Of a stretch of DNA of 64,000 nucleotides, positions 26,497 through 35,447 are shown one piece after another. Each line of letters begins with the position of its first letter. Position 1 is the first letter of the stretch. This DNA is from an uncultured Clostridia bacterium. Its GTDB lineage: Bacteria; Bacillota; Clostridia; Christensenellales; CAG-917. A model generated the notes under the pieces. The model ran no database searches. It had not been told where the DNA came from and was given only the letters and a program-made list of their open reading frames with translations. The translations under genes were made by a program, and so were the position numbers. Where the stretch lies: positions 124,001 through 188,000 of the forward strand of contig CAKQUV010000002.1 of assembly GCA_934277615.1 (NCBI GenBank), read 5' to 3'.

Positions 26497-27759
26497 ATGA
26501 AAAAGAAAGTATTTGCAATGATTCTTTGCTTGGCTCTCGTAACCGCTTTGGTTATCGGTTTGGTTGCTTGCAACAACGACGAAGACGCGAAAGAAATCGA
26601 ATTGCCCGCTTATGACGGAATCGTCAATCCCGATTATTCCGGCGTAACGATCAAGAGCGATTTCAAGATTGGCGTCATCTGCTTGCACGACGATTCTTCA
26701 ACTTATGACAAGAACTTTATCGACGCTGCAAAAAAAGCAATCTCCGAGCTCGGTCTCACCAGCGATAACATCATCTTCAAAACCAACATTGCGGAATCAA
26801 ACAAGTGCAAAGACGCAGCAGTTGACCTCGTAGATGCAGGTTGCGACGTTATTTTTGCAGACTCTTTCGGCCATGAATCTTTCATTAAAGAAGTTGCGGC
26901 TGCCAATCCCGGTGTTCAATTCTGCCACGCAACAGGCGTTATGGCTGCTTCCAGCGGACTTGACAACTTCCACAATGCGTTTGCTTCCATCTACGAAGGT
27001 AGATACCTTGCAGGCGTTGCGGCAGGTCTCAAACTCAACGAAATGATTGCAAACGGCACTATCAAAGAAAACGAAGCAAAAATGGGTTACGTCGGCGCAT
27101 TCACATACGCAGAAGTTATCTCCGGTTACACCGCATTCTACCTCGGTGCAAAATCCGTTTGCCCCAGCGTAACGATGGACGTTAAGTTCACGGGTTCTTG
27201 GTATGACCTCACCGCAGAAAAAACCACTGCAGAAGCTCTCATTGAGGGTGGTTGCAAACTCATCAGCCAACACGCAGACTCTATGGGCGCACCGTCCGCA
27301 TGCGAGCAAGCAGGCGTTCCCAACGTGTCCTACAACGGTAGCACGTTCGTTGCTTGCCCCGACACTTTCATCGTTTCTTCCAGAATCGATTGGACGCCTT
27401 ACTTCAAATACATCATCACTCAAACCGCACAAAACTTGGCAATCGACGACGATTGGACGGGCACTTTGGCAACGGGTAGCGTAGTTCTCACCAACCTCGG
27501 CGGAAAAGCCGCTGCGGCAGGCACGGTTGGCAAAATCGTCGAAGTGAGAAAACAACTCGCAGAAGGCACTCTCCAAGTTTTCGACACAAGCAAATTCACG
27601 GTTAACAACGAAAAGGTTACGAGCTTCAAAGTTGACGGACAAGAAGTTATCGAAAACGGTATTTTCAAAGAATCCTTTGTCCGTTCCGCACCGTACTTCG
27701 AATACAAGATTGACGGAATTAATCTCCTCAACGTCGAATACGGCAAAAGCAACGACTGA
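26497..27759 (+). CDS. BMP-family nucleoside-binding lipoprotein
   Basis: The substrate-binding protein of a nucleoside ABC importer. A 420-residue lipoprotein with signal MKKKVFAMILCLALVTALVI and lipobox LVAC (Cys25), then a periplasmic-binding fold of the BMP/PnrA type: FKIGVICLHDDSSTYDKNF at the start and VGAFTYAEVISGYTAFYLGA in the second lobe. AAGGAG precedes the chosen ATG. Homologues bind purine nucleosides, which fits the xpt neighbour. The ATPase and both permeases follow. Confidence 0.93.
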   Translation: MKKKVFAMILCLALVTALVIGLVACNNDEDAKEIELPAYDGIVNPDYSGVTIKSDFKIGVICLHDDSSTYDKNFIDAAKKAISELGLTSDNIIFKTNIAESNKCKDAAVDLVDAGCDVIFADSFGHESFIKEVAAANPGVQFCHATGVMAASSGLDNFHNAFASIYEGRYLAGVAAGLKLNEMIANGTIKENEAKMGYVGAFTYAEVISGYTAFYLGAKSVCPSVTMDVKFTGSWYDLTAEKTTAEALIEGGCKLISQHADSMGAPSACEQAGVPNVSYNGSTFVACPDTFIVSSRIDWTPYFKYIITQTAQNLAIDDDWTGTLATGSVVLTNLGGKAAAAGTVGKIVEVRKQLAEGTLQVFDTSKFTVNNEKVTSFKVDGQEVIENGIFKESFVRSAPYFEYKIDGINLLNVEYGKSND

Positions 27760-27776
27760 TTAAGAGTATATCTCGA

Positions 27777-27804
27777 GCATAGCGGAGCAAAAACTCCGCT
27801 ATGC
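27777..27804 (+). promoter_or_regulatory. Intercistronic hairpin after binding-protein gene
   Basis: A perfect 11-bp stem (27777-27787 with 27794-27804) without a following T run. Such hairpins after a binding-protein gene often protect its mRNA and reduce read-through into the ATPase gene. A second small GCGC hairpin with a T-rich tail follows near 27820-27850. Confidence 0.6.
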
Positions 27805-27857
27805 CGATTTATAGGCAAAAGCGCGTAAGGCGCATATTTTTATTTTTTGGAGATAGC

Positions 27858-29624
27858 ATGGAAAATACTTATGCTGTACAAATGAAGGGGATTGCCAAGC
27901 GTTTTGGCAAGGTCGTGGCAAATAGCAACGTCGATCTTGACTTGCGCAAGGGTGAAATCTTGTCTTTGCTCGGTGAAAACGGCAGTGGTAAGACTACGCT
28001 TATGAATATGCTTGCCGGCATTTATTATCCCGATGAAGGTGAGATTTTCGTAGACGGTAAAGAAGTGGTTATCCGCTCGCCCAAAGACGCTTTTGACAAT
28101 CATATCGGAATGGTGCATCAGCATTTCAAACTTGTGGACGTTTTTTCTGCCGCCGACAATATTATTCTCGGTGAAAAAGAAGCCAAATTGTCCTTCAAAG
28201 ACGAAAAACAAAAGGTCGTTGATGACACTATTGCCAACAACGCAGAGTGCGACGAGTACGAAAAGGAAGAGCACCCCGGCGTTCTTTCATATCTCACCGC
28301 ACCAAAAAGAATTACCGATAAAGAACTCAAAAAGCGTATTTCGCTCCTGCCTTGGACGAGATTTGCAAGAAGCGTAAAGTTCAATTGGCTCAGAAAGAAC
28401 CGCGCAAACGATTTGCAAGGCATTGCCGACAAATACGGGTTCGATATCGACTTAAAGAAGAAAATATACGATATGTCTGTCAGTGAAAAGCAGACTGTCG
28501 AAATCATAAAAGTTTTGTATAGAAAGGCGGATATTCTCATTCTTGACGAGCCTACCGCCGTTCTCACTCCGCAGGAAATCACGAAACTGTTTTCCGTTAT
28601 GCGCAAAATGAAAGAGGACGGAAAGTCCATTATAATCATCACGCACAAACTTAACGAAGTTATGGAAATCAGCGACAGAGTGGCGGTGCTACGCAAGGGC
28701 GAGCATATCGCGACCGTCGAAACCAAAGAAACGAGCGAAAAGCAACTCACCGAAATGATGGTCGGCAAAAAGGTTGATCTCAACATCGAAAGAGCCACTC
28801 CGCACGACGTTGAAGACAGACTTGTCGTAGAACATCTCACCGCACTTAATCACGATGGCGTAAAGGTGCTTGACGACGTTTCTTTCACGGCGCGCTCGGG
28901 CGAAATCCTCGGTATTGCGGGTATCGCGGGCAGTGGTCAAAAGGAACTTTTGGAATCCATTGCGGGACTTCAAAAACTCAATACGGGCGACATCATCTAT
29001 TATGACCCCGCAAAAAACAACGAGAAAGTGGATTTGCGCTCCAAGACTCCCGTGCAAATAAGAGAACTCGGCGTAAGACTTTCCTTCGTTCCCGAGGACA
29101 GACTGGGCATGGGACTTGTCGGCAATATGGACATCACGGACAACATGATGCTCCGCTCCTACAGAAAGGGCATTCCGTTCTTCCTTGACAGAAAGAATCC
29201 CAAAAAACTTGCGGAAAAGATTGTCGATGAACTTCATGTCGCAACTCCGAGCACACAAACTCCCGTCCGTCGTCTTTCGGGCGGCAACGTGCAAAAAATT
29301 CTCGTCGGACGCGAAATCGCGGCTGCTCCGACCGTGTTTATGGCGGCGTATCCAGTACGCGGACTGGACATCAATTCGTCTTACACCATATATCATCTTC
29401 TCAACGAACAGAAAGAAAAGGGCGTTGCGGTCATCTTCGTCGGCGAAGATCTTGACGTGCTTATCGATCTTTGCGACAGAATTATGGTTATATGCGGCGG
29501 CAGAATCACGGGCATAATCGACGGCAGACGCGCGATAAAGGAGCAAATCGGCTCGTTGATGCTCGGCAGAGAATCCGCAACGGAAAATATCGACAAGGAG
29601 GCAGCGCAAGATGAAACAAAATAA
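27858..29624 (+). CDS. Nucleoside importer ATPase, two ABC domains
   Basis: A NupO/YufO-type double ATPase of 588 residues. The first domain has GENGSGKTT, MVHQHF at the Q-loop and ILILDEPTAVLTPQE; the second has the degenerate GIAGSGQKE and signature LSGGNVQK, as usual for this family. About 75 extra, mostly charged residues lie between the first Q-loop and its signature (about 115-190), where relatives have a short link. The first signature reads MSVSEKQ. The ATG at 27858 follows TTGGAGA. It overlaps the next gene by 14 bp. Confidence 0.92.
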   Translation: MENTYAVQMKGIAKRFGKVVANSNVDLDLRKGEILSLLGENGSGKTTLMNMLAGIYYPDEGEIFVDGKEVVIRSPKDAFDNHIGMVHQHFKLVDVFSAADNIILGEKEAKLSFKDEKQKVVDDTIANNAECDEYEKEEHPGVLSYLTAPKRITDKELKKRISLLPWTRFARSVKFNWLRKNRANDLQGIADKYGFDIDLKKKIYDMSVSEKQTVEIIKVLYRKADILILDEPTAVLTPQEITKLFSVMRKMKEDGKSIIIITHKLNEVMEISDRVAVLRKGEHIATVETKETSEKQLTEMMVGKKVDLNIERATPHDVEDRLVVEHLTALNHDGVKVLDDVSFTARSGEILGIAGIAGSGQKELLESIAGLQKLNTGDIIYYDPAKNNEKVDLRSKTPVQIRELGVRLSFVPEDRLGMGLVGNMDITDNMMLRSYRKGIPFFLDRKNPKKLAEKIVDELHVATPSTQTPVRRLSGGNVQKILVGREIAAAPTVFMAAYPVRGLDINSSYTIYHLLNEQKEKGVAVIFVGEDLDVLIDLCDRIMVICGGRITGIIDGRRAIKEQIGSLMLGRESATENIDKEAAQDETK

Positions 29625-30834
29625 AGAACCGTTGGTGCATCTTGTAAAAAGAGATAATATCGAGCCTTGGAAACCTTGGGTAATCAGGGCGGCAACCATA
29701 ATCGGCGGCTTGATTTTCATCTGCTTGCTCTGCTTTGCGGAATTGAAAGTTTCGCCCTTCAAAGTCATCAAATATATGTTTGTCGGCGCATTCGGCAGCG
29801 AACACAACATTCTCGTTATGTTTAGACAAATGTCGCTGTTGCTCATAATTGCGCTGGCGATAACTCCCGCTTTTAAAATGCGATTTTGGAACATCGGCGC
29901 GGAAGGTCAAGTGCTTATCGGTGCGTTCGGCGCGTGCGCATGTATGTTCTATTGCGGAGGCAAAATGTCCAATGCGGGACTTATCGTGCTTATGTTCGTG
30001 GTATCTATCGTGGCAGGCGTTATATGGGCGGTTATTCCCGCGCTTTTCAAAGCGAAATGGAACACCAACGAGACGCTTTTCACGCTTATGATGAACTATA
30101 TCGCACTTCAAGTCGTGCTTTATTTCATCAAGGTTTGGGTGCCGGGCGGATCGGGTTCGCTTAATCCCATCAAATACGGCAATCTTCCGCAGATTGCGGG
30201 CGGTGATTATTATTTCAGTATGATTTTTGCCGCGGTCATCACCGTTGCGATGTTTTGCTATTTGCGTTTCAGCAAGCACGGCTATGAAATCACTGTCGTG
30301 GGCGAGAGCGTGAACACGGCAAAATATATCGGTATCAACGTCAAAAAAGTAATTATAAGAACACTCATTCTGTCGGGTGCGATTTGCGGTATAGCGGGCT
30401 TCCTCATCGTTGCGGGCATAGACCACACGATAAGCAAAGACACCGTCGGCGGTCAAGGATTTACGGCGGTTTTGGTAAGTTGGCTTGCGCAATTCAACCC
30501 TATTGCAATGGTTTTCACGTCATTCCTCGTTGCATTTCTCACTCGCGGAACGCAAGAAGTTATGACGAGCAGCGGTATAACCAACAACTTCTTTGCACAA
30601 GTCGTTACGGGTATAATGTTTATCATTATACTTGCAAGCGAGTTCTTGATAAGGTATCAAATCGTGTTCAGAAAGAAGCATAAAGACTCAATCGACAGTG
30701 CAGAGCCCGCGCAAGATACGAATGTGGCAGCCGATACGGAAAACGCGTCGAACGAGCCTATCGCCCAAAGCGCACAAGAGGAAGAGATTATTGCCGATAG
30801 CGTCGAAAACTCGACCGAGAAGGGGGTAAACTGA
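29611..30834 (+). CDS. Nucleoside importer permease 1
   Basis: A 407-residue BPD_transp_2 permease like NupP/YufP. About nine or ten membrane segments are seen, with the family stretch MRFWNIGAEGQVLIGA and GESVNTAKYIGINVKKV on the inside. An acidic tail of about 50 residues after the last segment is unusual in length. GGAGG lies before the ATG inside the ATPase gene. It pairs with the next gene to form the pore. Confidence 0.92.
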   Translation: MKQNKEPLVHLVKRDNIEPWKPWVIRAATIIGGLIFICLLCFAELKVSPFKVIKYMFVGAFGSEHNILVMFRQMSLLLIIALAITPAFKMRFWNIGAEGQVLIGAFGACACMFYCGGKMSNAGLIVLMFVVSIVAGVIWAVIPALFKAKWNTNETLFTLMMNYIALQVVLYFIKVWVPGGSGSLNPIKYGNLPQIAGGDYYFSMIFAAVITVAMFCYLRFSKHGYEITVVGESVNTAKYIGINVKKVIIRTLILSGAICGIAGFLIVAGIDHTISKDTVGGQGFTAVLVSWLAQFNPIAMVFTSFLVAFLTRGTQEVMTSSGITNNFFAQVVTGIMFIIILASEFLIRYQIVFRKKHKDSIDSAEPAQDTNVAADTENASNEPIAQSAQEEEIIADSVENSTEKGVN

Positions 30835-30835
30835 T

Positions 30836-31789
30836 ATGTTCGTAAAATTTTTGTCAAGTGCAATCAGATTGAGCGCGGTGTTCCTTTATGGTTCTACGGG
30901 AGAAATCATCGTGGAAAAGGGCGGACATCTCAACCTCGGTATTCCCGGCATTATGAGCGTCAGTGCGGCGGTAAGCGTGCTTGCGGAATATTCTCTCATC
31001 AAGACCATGGGGACAAGTGCTCCCGCGCTTTTGGTGCTTATACCGATAATAGTTGCGTTTTTAGTCGGCGCGATTATGGGCTTCCTTTACAGTTTTCTCA
31101 CCGTTACGCTTCATTGCAATCAAAACGTTGTTGGTCTTGCAATGACCACTCTCGGCGTAGGCCTTGCGGGCTACTATATGACGGGTGCGGGCGCAAAGAT
31201 AATGATCGTCGCAAGAGCGAGCAAGTATTTTATCAAATTGTTCGACGTTCAGGGCGGCGGTGCGTTCTCGCAAATATTCCTCTCACACGGTGCGTTGGTG
31301 TATCTTGCAATTATAATCGCAGTCGTTGCTCAAATCGTACTTAGCAAGACGAGAACGGGACTCAACCTCCGTGCCGTGGGTGAAAATCCCGCAACGGCGG
31401 ACGCGGCGGGCATCGACGTCACCAAATACAAATACGTGTCATCTTGCGTAGGTTGCGGTATTTCGGGCTTGGGCGGTCTCTTCTGTGTTATGGACTATAT
31501 GGGCGGAAACTGGGAATATGTCCTTGAAGGCTTTGGATGGCTCTCTATCGCACTCGTTATCTTCACGCTTTGGAAACCCGCATTGTCCATACTCGGATCA
31601 ATAATTTTTGCGGGTTTGTACATCGCATCGTCGTACATAAAAGGCATTTCGTTTGCGCAAATCGAGCTTATCAAGCTTTTGCCGTACGTCGTCACAATCC
31701 TCGTGCTCGTCATCACGAGTATGATAAACAAGAGAGAAGCACAACCGCCGGCGGCACTCGGCATGTCTTACTTCCGAGAAGAGAGATAA
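30836..31789 (+). CDS. Nucleoside importer permease 2
   Basis: A 317-residue permease like NupQ/YufQ with about eight to nine membrane segments and the family motifs FLYGSTGEIIVEKGGHLNLG and LNLRAVGENPATADAAGID. It starts one base after the stop of permease 1, behind AAGGGGG. It completes the importer. No ordinary terminator follows; the sequence runs into an AATTAAT tandem repeat and a long repeat. Confidence 0.93.
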   Translation: MFVKFLSSAIRLSAVFLYGSTGEIIVEKGGHLNLGIPGIMSVSAAVSVLAEYSLIKTMGTSAPALLVLIPIIVAFLVGAIMGFLYSFLTVTLHCNQNVVGLAMTTLGVGLAGYYMTGAGAKIMIVARASKYFIKLFDVQGGGAFSQIFLSHGALVYLAIIIAVVAQIVLSKTRTGLNLRAVGENPATADAAGIDVTKYKYVSSCVGCGISGLGGLFCVMDYMGGNWEYVLEGFGWLSIALVIFTLWKPALSILGSIIFAGLYIASSYIKGISFAQIELIKLLPYVVTILVLVITSMINKREAQPPAALGMSYFREER

Positions 31790-31790
31790 A

Positions 31791-31822
31791 AATTAATAAT
31801 TAATAATTAATAATTAATAATT
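31791..31822. repeat. AATTAAT tandem repeat
   Basis: Four and a half copies of the 7-bp unit AATTAAT immediately after the permease gene; the inverse unit lies beside repeat copy A at 8717-8741. Confidence 0.85.
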
Positions 31823-31868
31823 GCAAGTGGGCGTTGCCCACACCTAAATGAAGCTTATTCGAGGCGTT

Positions 31869-32387
31869 CTTATTAACGGAATGTGCTTATTCGAAGTTCG
31901 AGTCGCAAGGCGCCGAGCGAATAAGCGCCGAGCTTGCGTCACACACAAGGCTTTTAGCCACAATTGTCACTTGTGCCAATTGCTTGCTTTTTGCCTTGGT
32001 GCTCCTTCTTTCCTTCACACAAAAGACTGCGCTTTCATCTTATATAACCCACTATCGTTCGCTTGTCTTTTGTATGTGGAAGCCTTGTGGGTGCAGTACA
32101 AGCGACTGCGCCGTGTTGTTGCCTAGCTGGCGCACAAAGCGCAGTGGCATAACAAGGGGGCGATACCTATTTATGCGAGTGCCGTTGTCTCCCCCGCGAG
32201 CGACGAATAATATTGTAGAGAATTATCCCTAACCGAGTGGTCGGGCGCGACGCGTTAAGCAACACATTCGGTGAATGTGTTGTAGCCAAAGCGAACGAGG
32301 CGGATTGCGGTGCGCAAACGCCGAAGTGGACATGCCGGCGTGTCCGGAAAGAGGGGGCACATTGCATTAAAGAAGTTACGATGCACC
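31869..32387 (+). repeat. Long structured repeat, copy B
   Basis: Same orientation as copy C. It begins CTTATTAACGGAATGTGC and ends near AAGTTACGATGCACC. The hairpin at 32261-32281 reads AACACATTC...GAATGTGTT, whereas copies A and C have G and C at the outer pair, so the pairing is kept by a compensatory change. The interior differs from A and C because of an extra palindromic segment at 31944-32089. No protein is encoded. Confidence 0.8.
31944..32089. repeat. Nested palindromic insert inside copy B
   Basis: Outer arms CACAAGGCTT (31944-31953) and AAGCCTTGTG (32080-32089) are perfect inverted repeats; inner arms ACAAAAGAC (32019-32027) and GTCTTTTGT (32065-32073) also match. Neither pair is found in copies A or C. 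Confidence 0.6.
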
Positions 32388-32400
32388 CGAATTACAAACA

Positions 32401-32429
32401 AAAAAAGCCCGTTAGATACGGGCTTTTTT
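32401..32429 (-). terminator. Terminator of M28-like peptidase gene
   Basis: AAAAAAGCCCGT pairs with ACGGGCTTTTTT across a TAGAT loop; T runs exist on both strands, and it lies 24 bases after the peptidase stop. Confidence 0.85.
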
Positions 32430-32453
32430 GATATTCTAATCAAACAATTTCAT

Positions 32454-33866
32454 TTATTTCAACTTGCCGAGACCGATGGAATAACCTTGCGCTTTGCCGA
32501 GTTGTTTTGCGGTCTTGGTGTCGAGAATCTCAACGCAACGGATAAACGTACCGATTTGTTCGCACATAAGGTCGAGGTTGAATTTGTCCATATGGTGATT
32601 GTCCGCAATCGAGCAGAGATAGTCGGGAGCGGTTACAAGCGCGATTTCGGGAATACGCTTATTGAAGAGCGGTTGACCTTCGCCGAAATGGAGCATATTG
32701 TGTCCGCGCAAAGTGAGCGTGCGCACGTTGTCGCGCTCTTTGATTGCCTCGTAATAGATATCGTCCATAGTCTTGTTGCCGGTGTACACGAGTTCCACGT
32801 CAATGGGATTGGTCATCTTATACACGCCGTCAACGTCCTTCCATTCCGTGCAACCGAGGTGTTCCACTGCGCAACCCGCAACGGCTTTCAGACCGCCTTT
32901 TTTGCCTTTCCACACTTGCTTGTTGTCGGCAAGGAATTTGGAAGTGGCTTGGTCCGTACCCGTACGGAAAGAGGGAAGACGGAAATGCCCCGTTACAAAC
33001 GCGAAAACAAGGTTTCTATCCGTGGGATTTTGTTTAAAATACTTCATCATCGGCAGTATTCCGATCGCGCCGTTTTCCTCGCAGAAATTGCATCCGTCGG
33101 TGTGCGTGTTGACAATGATTGCCTCGTTTGTATCCTTCTTGCCTTTGAGCACGGCATAGAATGATTCCGTGTGCGCTTTTTCATATTTTCCGACAAGTTT
33201 CAAAGTGGCGGTTTTGTGTGCTTTTGCGGCGTCTAACACGGTTTTCCCGTCTGTTTGATTCACCCACACCATAGGCACTTTGAGATAGTGCAAAATGAAA
33301 TTGAGCACCTGTCCTTCCACCATTTGATCGGACATATCTTCCCAAATGCAAATCATGCCTTTCATACCCGAGAGTTGCGCCGCCCAGAAGGTGAGCAACG
33401 TCTTTACGAAGGATGTGCTGACGGGACCTCTGTAACTCTTTTCGATTTCAAGGTCGGCAGGGTAAGATTTGCGTTTATCGAAAGCGATTTTACTGCTGAT
33501 TTTGGACAAATTTTTGATGTGGCAAACGGCAATTTTGCCTCTTGCTCTGGCAAAGCCGAGAGGGTGATTGCCCACTTCCACAAGTTTGCCGCAAACGCCG
33601 TCTTTATCTGTAAGTCCGCTGTAGGGGAAGGGCGAGGAAACGTGCACTTCTTTGCCGTCGACGGTCAATGCGCACTCGTCGCAAGTCCAACGCTGAAACT
33701 CGTACGGCGTTGTGTGAATTTCATATCCCATTTCCGTTATCTGAGTCTTTATCCACTTGCAGAACTCGTTTTGAGCGTCCGTGCCTGTGAGTCGAACGCC
33801 AAAAGCGTTCATAGTGTCCATATCTTGCGCGATTTTTTGCGCGTTGCAATATTTTTGAATATCCAT
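32454..33866 (-). CDS. M28-family metallopeptidase
   Basis: A 470-residue cytosolic protein with the layout of M28 aminopeptidases: an N-terminal part, a PA-type lid insert (about 80-230), then the zinc site with VNTHTDG, FCEENGA, AVEHLG and NHHMDKF supplying the expected His, Asp and Glu ligands. No signal peptide is present. It starts at an ATG behind GGGGGT. Substrate and exact family role are unknown. It is a single gene divergent from the hyp cluster. Confidence 0.8.
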   Translation of the reverse strand: MDIQKYCNAQKIAQDMDTMNAFGVRLTGTDAQNEFCKWIKTQITEMGYEIHTTPYEFQRWTCDECALTVDGKEVHVSSPFPYSGLTDKDGVCGKLVEVGNHPLGFARARGKIAVCHIKNLSKISSKIAFDKRKSYPADLEIEKSYRGPVSTSFVKTLLTFWAAQLSGMKGMICIWEDMSDQMVEGQVLNFILHYLKVPMVWVNQTDGKTVLDAAKAHKTATLKLVGKYEKAHTESFYAVLKGKKDTNEAIIVNTHTDGCNFCEENGAIGILPMMKYFKQNPTDRNLVFAFVTGHFRLPSFRTGTDQATSKFLADNKQVWKGKKGGLKAVAGCAVEHLGCTEWKDVDGVYKMTNPIDVELVYTGNKTMDDIYYEAIKERDNVRTLTLRGHNMLHFGEGQPLFNKRIPEIALVTAPDYLCSIADNHHMDKFNLDLMCEQIGTFIRCVEILDTKTAKQLGKAQGYSIGLGKLK

Positions 33867-34045
33867 AAAATACCCCCTGATACTTATAATTTCATTTTAA
33901 TGCCAAAACCTGAGTGTGTCAACCCCGATTGTATACAAACGTATGATATCGTGCCATAACTTATAAAATGCATAGAAAAGGGACATTTTATCGAAAATAC
34001 GTTGCGTTTTGACAGTTTTATCCTGCGAAATTCGATACAAAGGTA

Positions 34046-34074
34046 TTGAAAACCAAAAAACAAAGTGTTATAAT
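34046..34074 (+). promoter_or_regulatory. Promoter of hyp cluster
   Basis: TTGAAA (34046-34051), 17 bp, TATAAT (34069-34074). The AGGTAATT ribosome site of the first hypB follows. Confidence 0.75.
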
Positions 34075-34095
34075 ATATATCTAAAATAGGTAATT

Positions 34096-34770
34096 ATGGA
34101 CTTAATTCGAACAATCGAACTGAAAAGGACTATCCTCGAAGACAACGACGCCGACGCAAACAAACTGCGCTCGGAGCTTGACGACGCGCGCGTTTATTAT
34201 ATAAACGTTATGTCCGCTCCGGGCAGCGGCAAAACGTCTTTGCTTGTCAAACTTATCGGCAAGCTCAAAGACAAATGCGCTGTGGGAGTTATGGAGGCAG
34301 ATATAGACGGCGACGTTGACGCGTACACCGTACGCGAGGCAGGAGCGCAGTCAATCCAGCTTCACACGGGCGGAATGTGCCACCTCGACGCGGATATGTC
34401 GCGTCAAGGGTTCAAAGAGTTCGGTACCAAAGAAGATATAGTGTTTTTGGAGAATATCGGCAATCTCGTATGTCCTGCCGAGTTCGACACGGGCGCGCAC
34501 CTCAAAATGGCGTTGCTCGCAATCCCCGAGGGCGACGACAAACCCCTCAAATACACGTTGATGTTTTCAAGTTGCGACGTGCTGGTTATCACCAAGATAG
34601 ATACGGCAAAATACTTTGATTTCGACGTGGAAAGTTGCAAAGAACATCTTGCAAAAATCAATCCGAACGCAAAAGTTTTCGTCGTATCGTCCAAGACGGG
34701 CGAGGGCGTTGACGCGCTTGCGGATTGGATTTACGGCAAATACAGCGAATGGAATGAGGCGTTGAAATGA
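34096..34770 (+). CDS. hypB: HypB-like nickel GTPase, first copy
   Basis: A SIMIBI GTPase of 224 residues that delivers Ni to metalloenzymes. P-loop APGSGKTS is at 41-48, the metal and switch segment reads ENIGNLVCPAEFDTGAH, and ITKID is the guanine motif. The His-rich nickel store found in some HypB is absent. It overlaps the second hypB by 4 bp. The two copies share the same core but differ at the N-terminus, so they may form a heterodimer or serve different targets. Confidence 0.92.
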   Translation: MDLIRTIELKRTILEDNDADANKLRSELDDARVYYINVMSAPGSGKTSLLVKLIGKLKDKCAVGVMEADIDGDVDAYTVREAGAQSIQLHTGGMCHLDADMSRQGFKEFGTKEDIVFLENIGNLVCPAEFDTGAHLKMALLAIPEGDDKPLKYTLMFSSCDVLVITKIDTAKYFDFDVESCKEHLAKINPNAKVFVVSSKTGEGVDALADWIYGKYSEWNEALK

Positions 34771-35447
34771 GAGTTATATCCGTAAAAGAAAGCGTATTTT
34801 CAAACAATGACAAGGTTGCGGATTCCCTCAGAGCGTCGCTCAAGGCGCAAGGCACGTTTATGCTCAACGTGATGTCTTCTCCCGGCAGCGGCAAAACAAC
34901 GCTCCTTACGAGGCTCATTCGCGACATGAAACAGACGCTCAAAATAGTGGCGATGGACGTTGATATCGAAACGGACGTAGACGCAAGGCGCATTGCCGAG
35001 AACGCAGGCGTGGAAAGCGTGCAAATTCACAACGGCGGGCTTTGCCACATAGACGCGCAGATGGTTGCGGACGCACTGGCTCAGGCGGATTTTCCCAAAT
35101 CCGACCTCATCGTGCTTGAAAACATCGGCAATCTTGTATGTCCTGCCGAGTTCGATACCGGCGCGCACCTCAATATGATGCTTTTGTCCGTGCCGGAGGG
35201 CGACGACAAACCTTTGAAATATCCGCTCATGTTTGAGAAGTGCGACGTCGTGGTGGTAACCAAAATCGACGCGCTCGAAGCATTCGACTTCGATATGCAA
35301 GCGTTTGAGAAACACATTAAGAATCTAAACAAGAACGCACAGATTTTCCCCGTCAGCGCAAAGACGGGCGAGGGCGTCGACTTGTTGGAGAATACATTGT
35401 ACAAAAAAATAAAGTTTTTCGGTAAAGGAGAAAACATCAATGGCTGA
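34767..35447 (+). CDS. hypB: HypB-like nickel GTPase, second copy
   Basis: A 226-residue paralogue with P-loop SPGSGKTT at 38-45, ENIGNLVCPAEFDTGAH and VTKIDALE. The C-terminus is a little longer and basic. It overlaps the upstream copy by 4 bp and the downstream flavoprotein by 8 bp, so translation is coupled across the cluster. Tandem hypB genes are uncommon. Confidence 0.92.
   Translation: MRVISVKESVFSNNDKVADSLRASLKAQGTFMLNVMSSPGSGKTTLLTRLIRDMKQTLKIVAMDVDIETDVDARRIAENAGVESVQIHNGGLCHIDAQMVADALAQADFPKSDLIVLENIGNLVCPAEFDTGAHLNMMLLSVPEGDDKPLKYPLMFEKCDVVVVTKIDALEAFDFDMQAFEKHIKNLNKNAQIFPVSAKTGEGVDLLENTLYKKIKFFGKGENING

Noticed and set aside
31848..32431. Short open frames within long-repeat copy B
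   Set aside because: They are not kept in copies A and C and lack ribosome sites; the repeat is better explained as noncoding.
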